This document shows positions 63,901 to 64,000 of a DNA stretch of 64,000 bases, one piece after another; the first letter of the stretch is position 1; the number at the start of each line of letters is the position of its first letter. Source of the stretch: Tetrahymena thermophila SB210. Lineage: Eukaryota; Ciliophora; Oligohymenophorea; Hymenostomatida; Tetrahymenidae. Below the pieces are notes generated by a model. It was not told the DNA's origin and made no database searches. It saw nothing but the letters and a program-made list of their open reading frames with translations. The DNA is taken from assembly GCF_000189635.1 (NCBI RefSeq), contig NW_002476336.1, positions 124,001 through 188,000 of the forward strand, in the 5' to 3' direction. The translations under genes and the position numbers were made by a program.

Positions 63901-64000
63901 ACAATACACTTAAGTTAAAATATGAGGATTTACTTTTGATAACGTAAACTTAACAGTACTTTCCAGTCAAAGAACCATCATAAGAAAAACAATTAGATGG
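60951..64000 (+). CDS. Long coiled-coil protein, 5' part (runs off the window)
   Basis: Exons 60951-62320, 62380-62488, 62566-62977 and 63028-64000 give a frame open to the right edge with no stop, so the gene is partial (at least 954 aa). After about 90 residues the sequence is almost entirely charged and Gln/Leu-rich heptad-like (for example LYHDLETQMRSFQTEKEILQ and LSKKIKELEEESLKLKHQVE), with no globular motif recognised. Such proteins in ciliates are often structural components of basal bodies, cilia or the cortex, but nothing here identifies which. The first ATG after an AT-rich leader was taken as the start. The intron at 62321-62379 is needed to keep the frame, since reading on would shift away from the coiled coil. 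Confidence 0.82.

Noticed and set aside
1..64000. CRISPR arrays, transposases, phage genes, bacterial promoters or terminators
   Set aside because: None seen. The window is nuclear ciliate DNA, and the short AT-rich repeats lack any array-like spacing.

Overview
The window reads as a nuclear (macronuclear-type) chromosome segment of a ciliate, most likely Tetrahymena or a close relative. The evidence is extreme A+T content, compact genes broken by short AT-rich GT...AG introns, and reading frames that stay open only if TAA and TAG are read as glutamine and TGA is the sole stop. With that code and splicing, every gene below closes on a TGA in frame. There is no bacterial-type operon, CRISPR array, insertion sequence, tRNA or rRNA gene that I can support.

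Layout. 58-5846 (+) is the first of four very large multipass membrane proteins with a PAS domain (here PAS-A). 6736-8211 (-) is Rab7. 11729-14063 (+) is a protein with two divergent cyclic-nucleotide-binding-like folds. 15293-20471, 22772-29079 and 30519-36756 (all +) are PAS-B, PAS-C and PAS-D. All four PAS genes have five exons with intron phases 1/0/1/1. 37219-39315 (-) is an intronless Q/N/S-rich protein of unknown function. 40362-44323 (+) is a Polo-like kinase with two polo boxes. 45642-48805 (-) is a second protein kinase with DLS in place of DFG. 50453-52067 (+) is a tail-anchored Ubc6/UBE2J-type E2. 52655-53272 (-) is a probable Sfr1/Mei5 recombination accessory factor. 54043-59840 (-) is a 23-exon, probably GPI-anchored cell-surface protein with six DOMON-like modules joined by cysteine-rich linkers. 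60951 to the right edge (+) is the 5' part of a long coiled-coil protein.

How it fits together. The functions are unrelated housekeeping, signalling and surface functions, as expected of eukaryotic neighbours. The exception is the PAS gene family, which is clearly a local duplication cluster (A, then B-C-D in tandem, with Rab7 and the cyclic-nucleotide-binding-like gene between A and B). Candidate undescribed biology lies in this receptor-like family (a shared H-x3-C-x4-5-C-F-C motif, a conserved two-cysteine ectodomain and a conserved C-terminal tail) and in the six-DOMON surface protein.

Exon models were built by hand from frame, splice consensus and paralogue comparison. Exon lengths of the complete multi-exon models sum to multiples of three, but no transcript data were available. 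Function names rest on motif recognition only.
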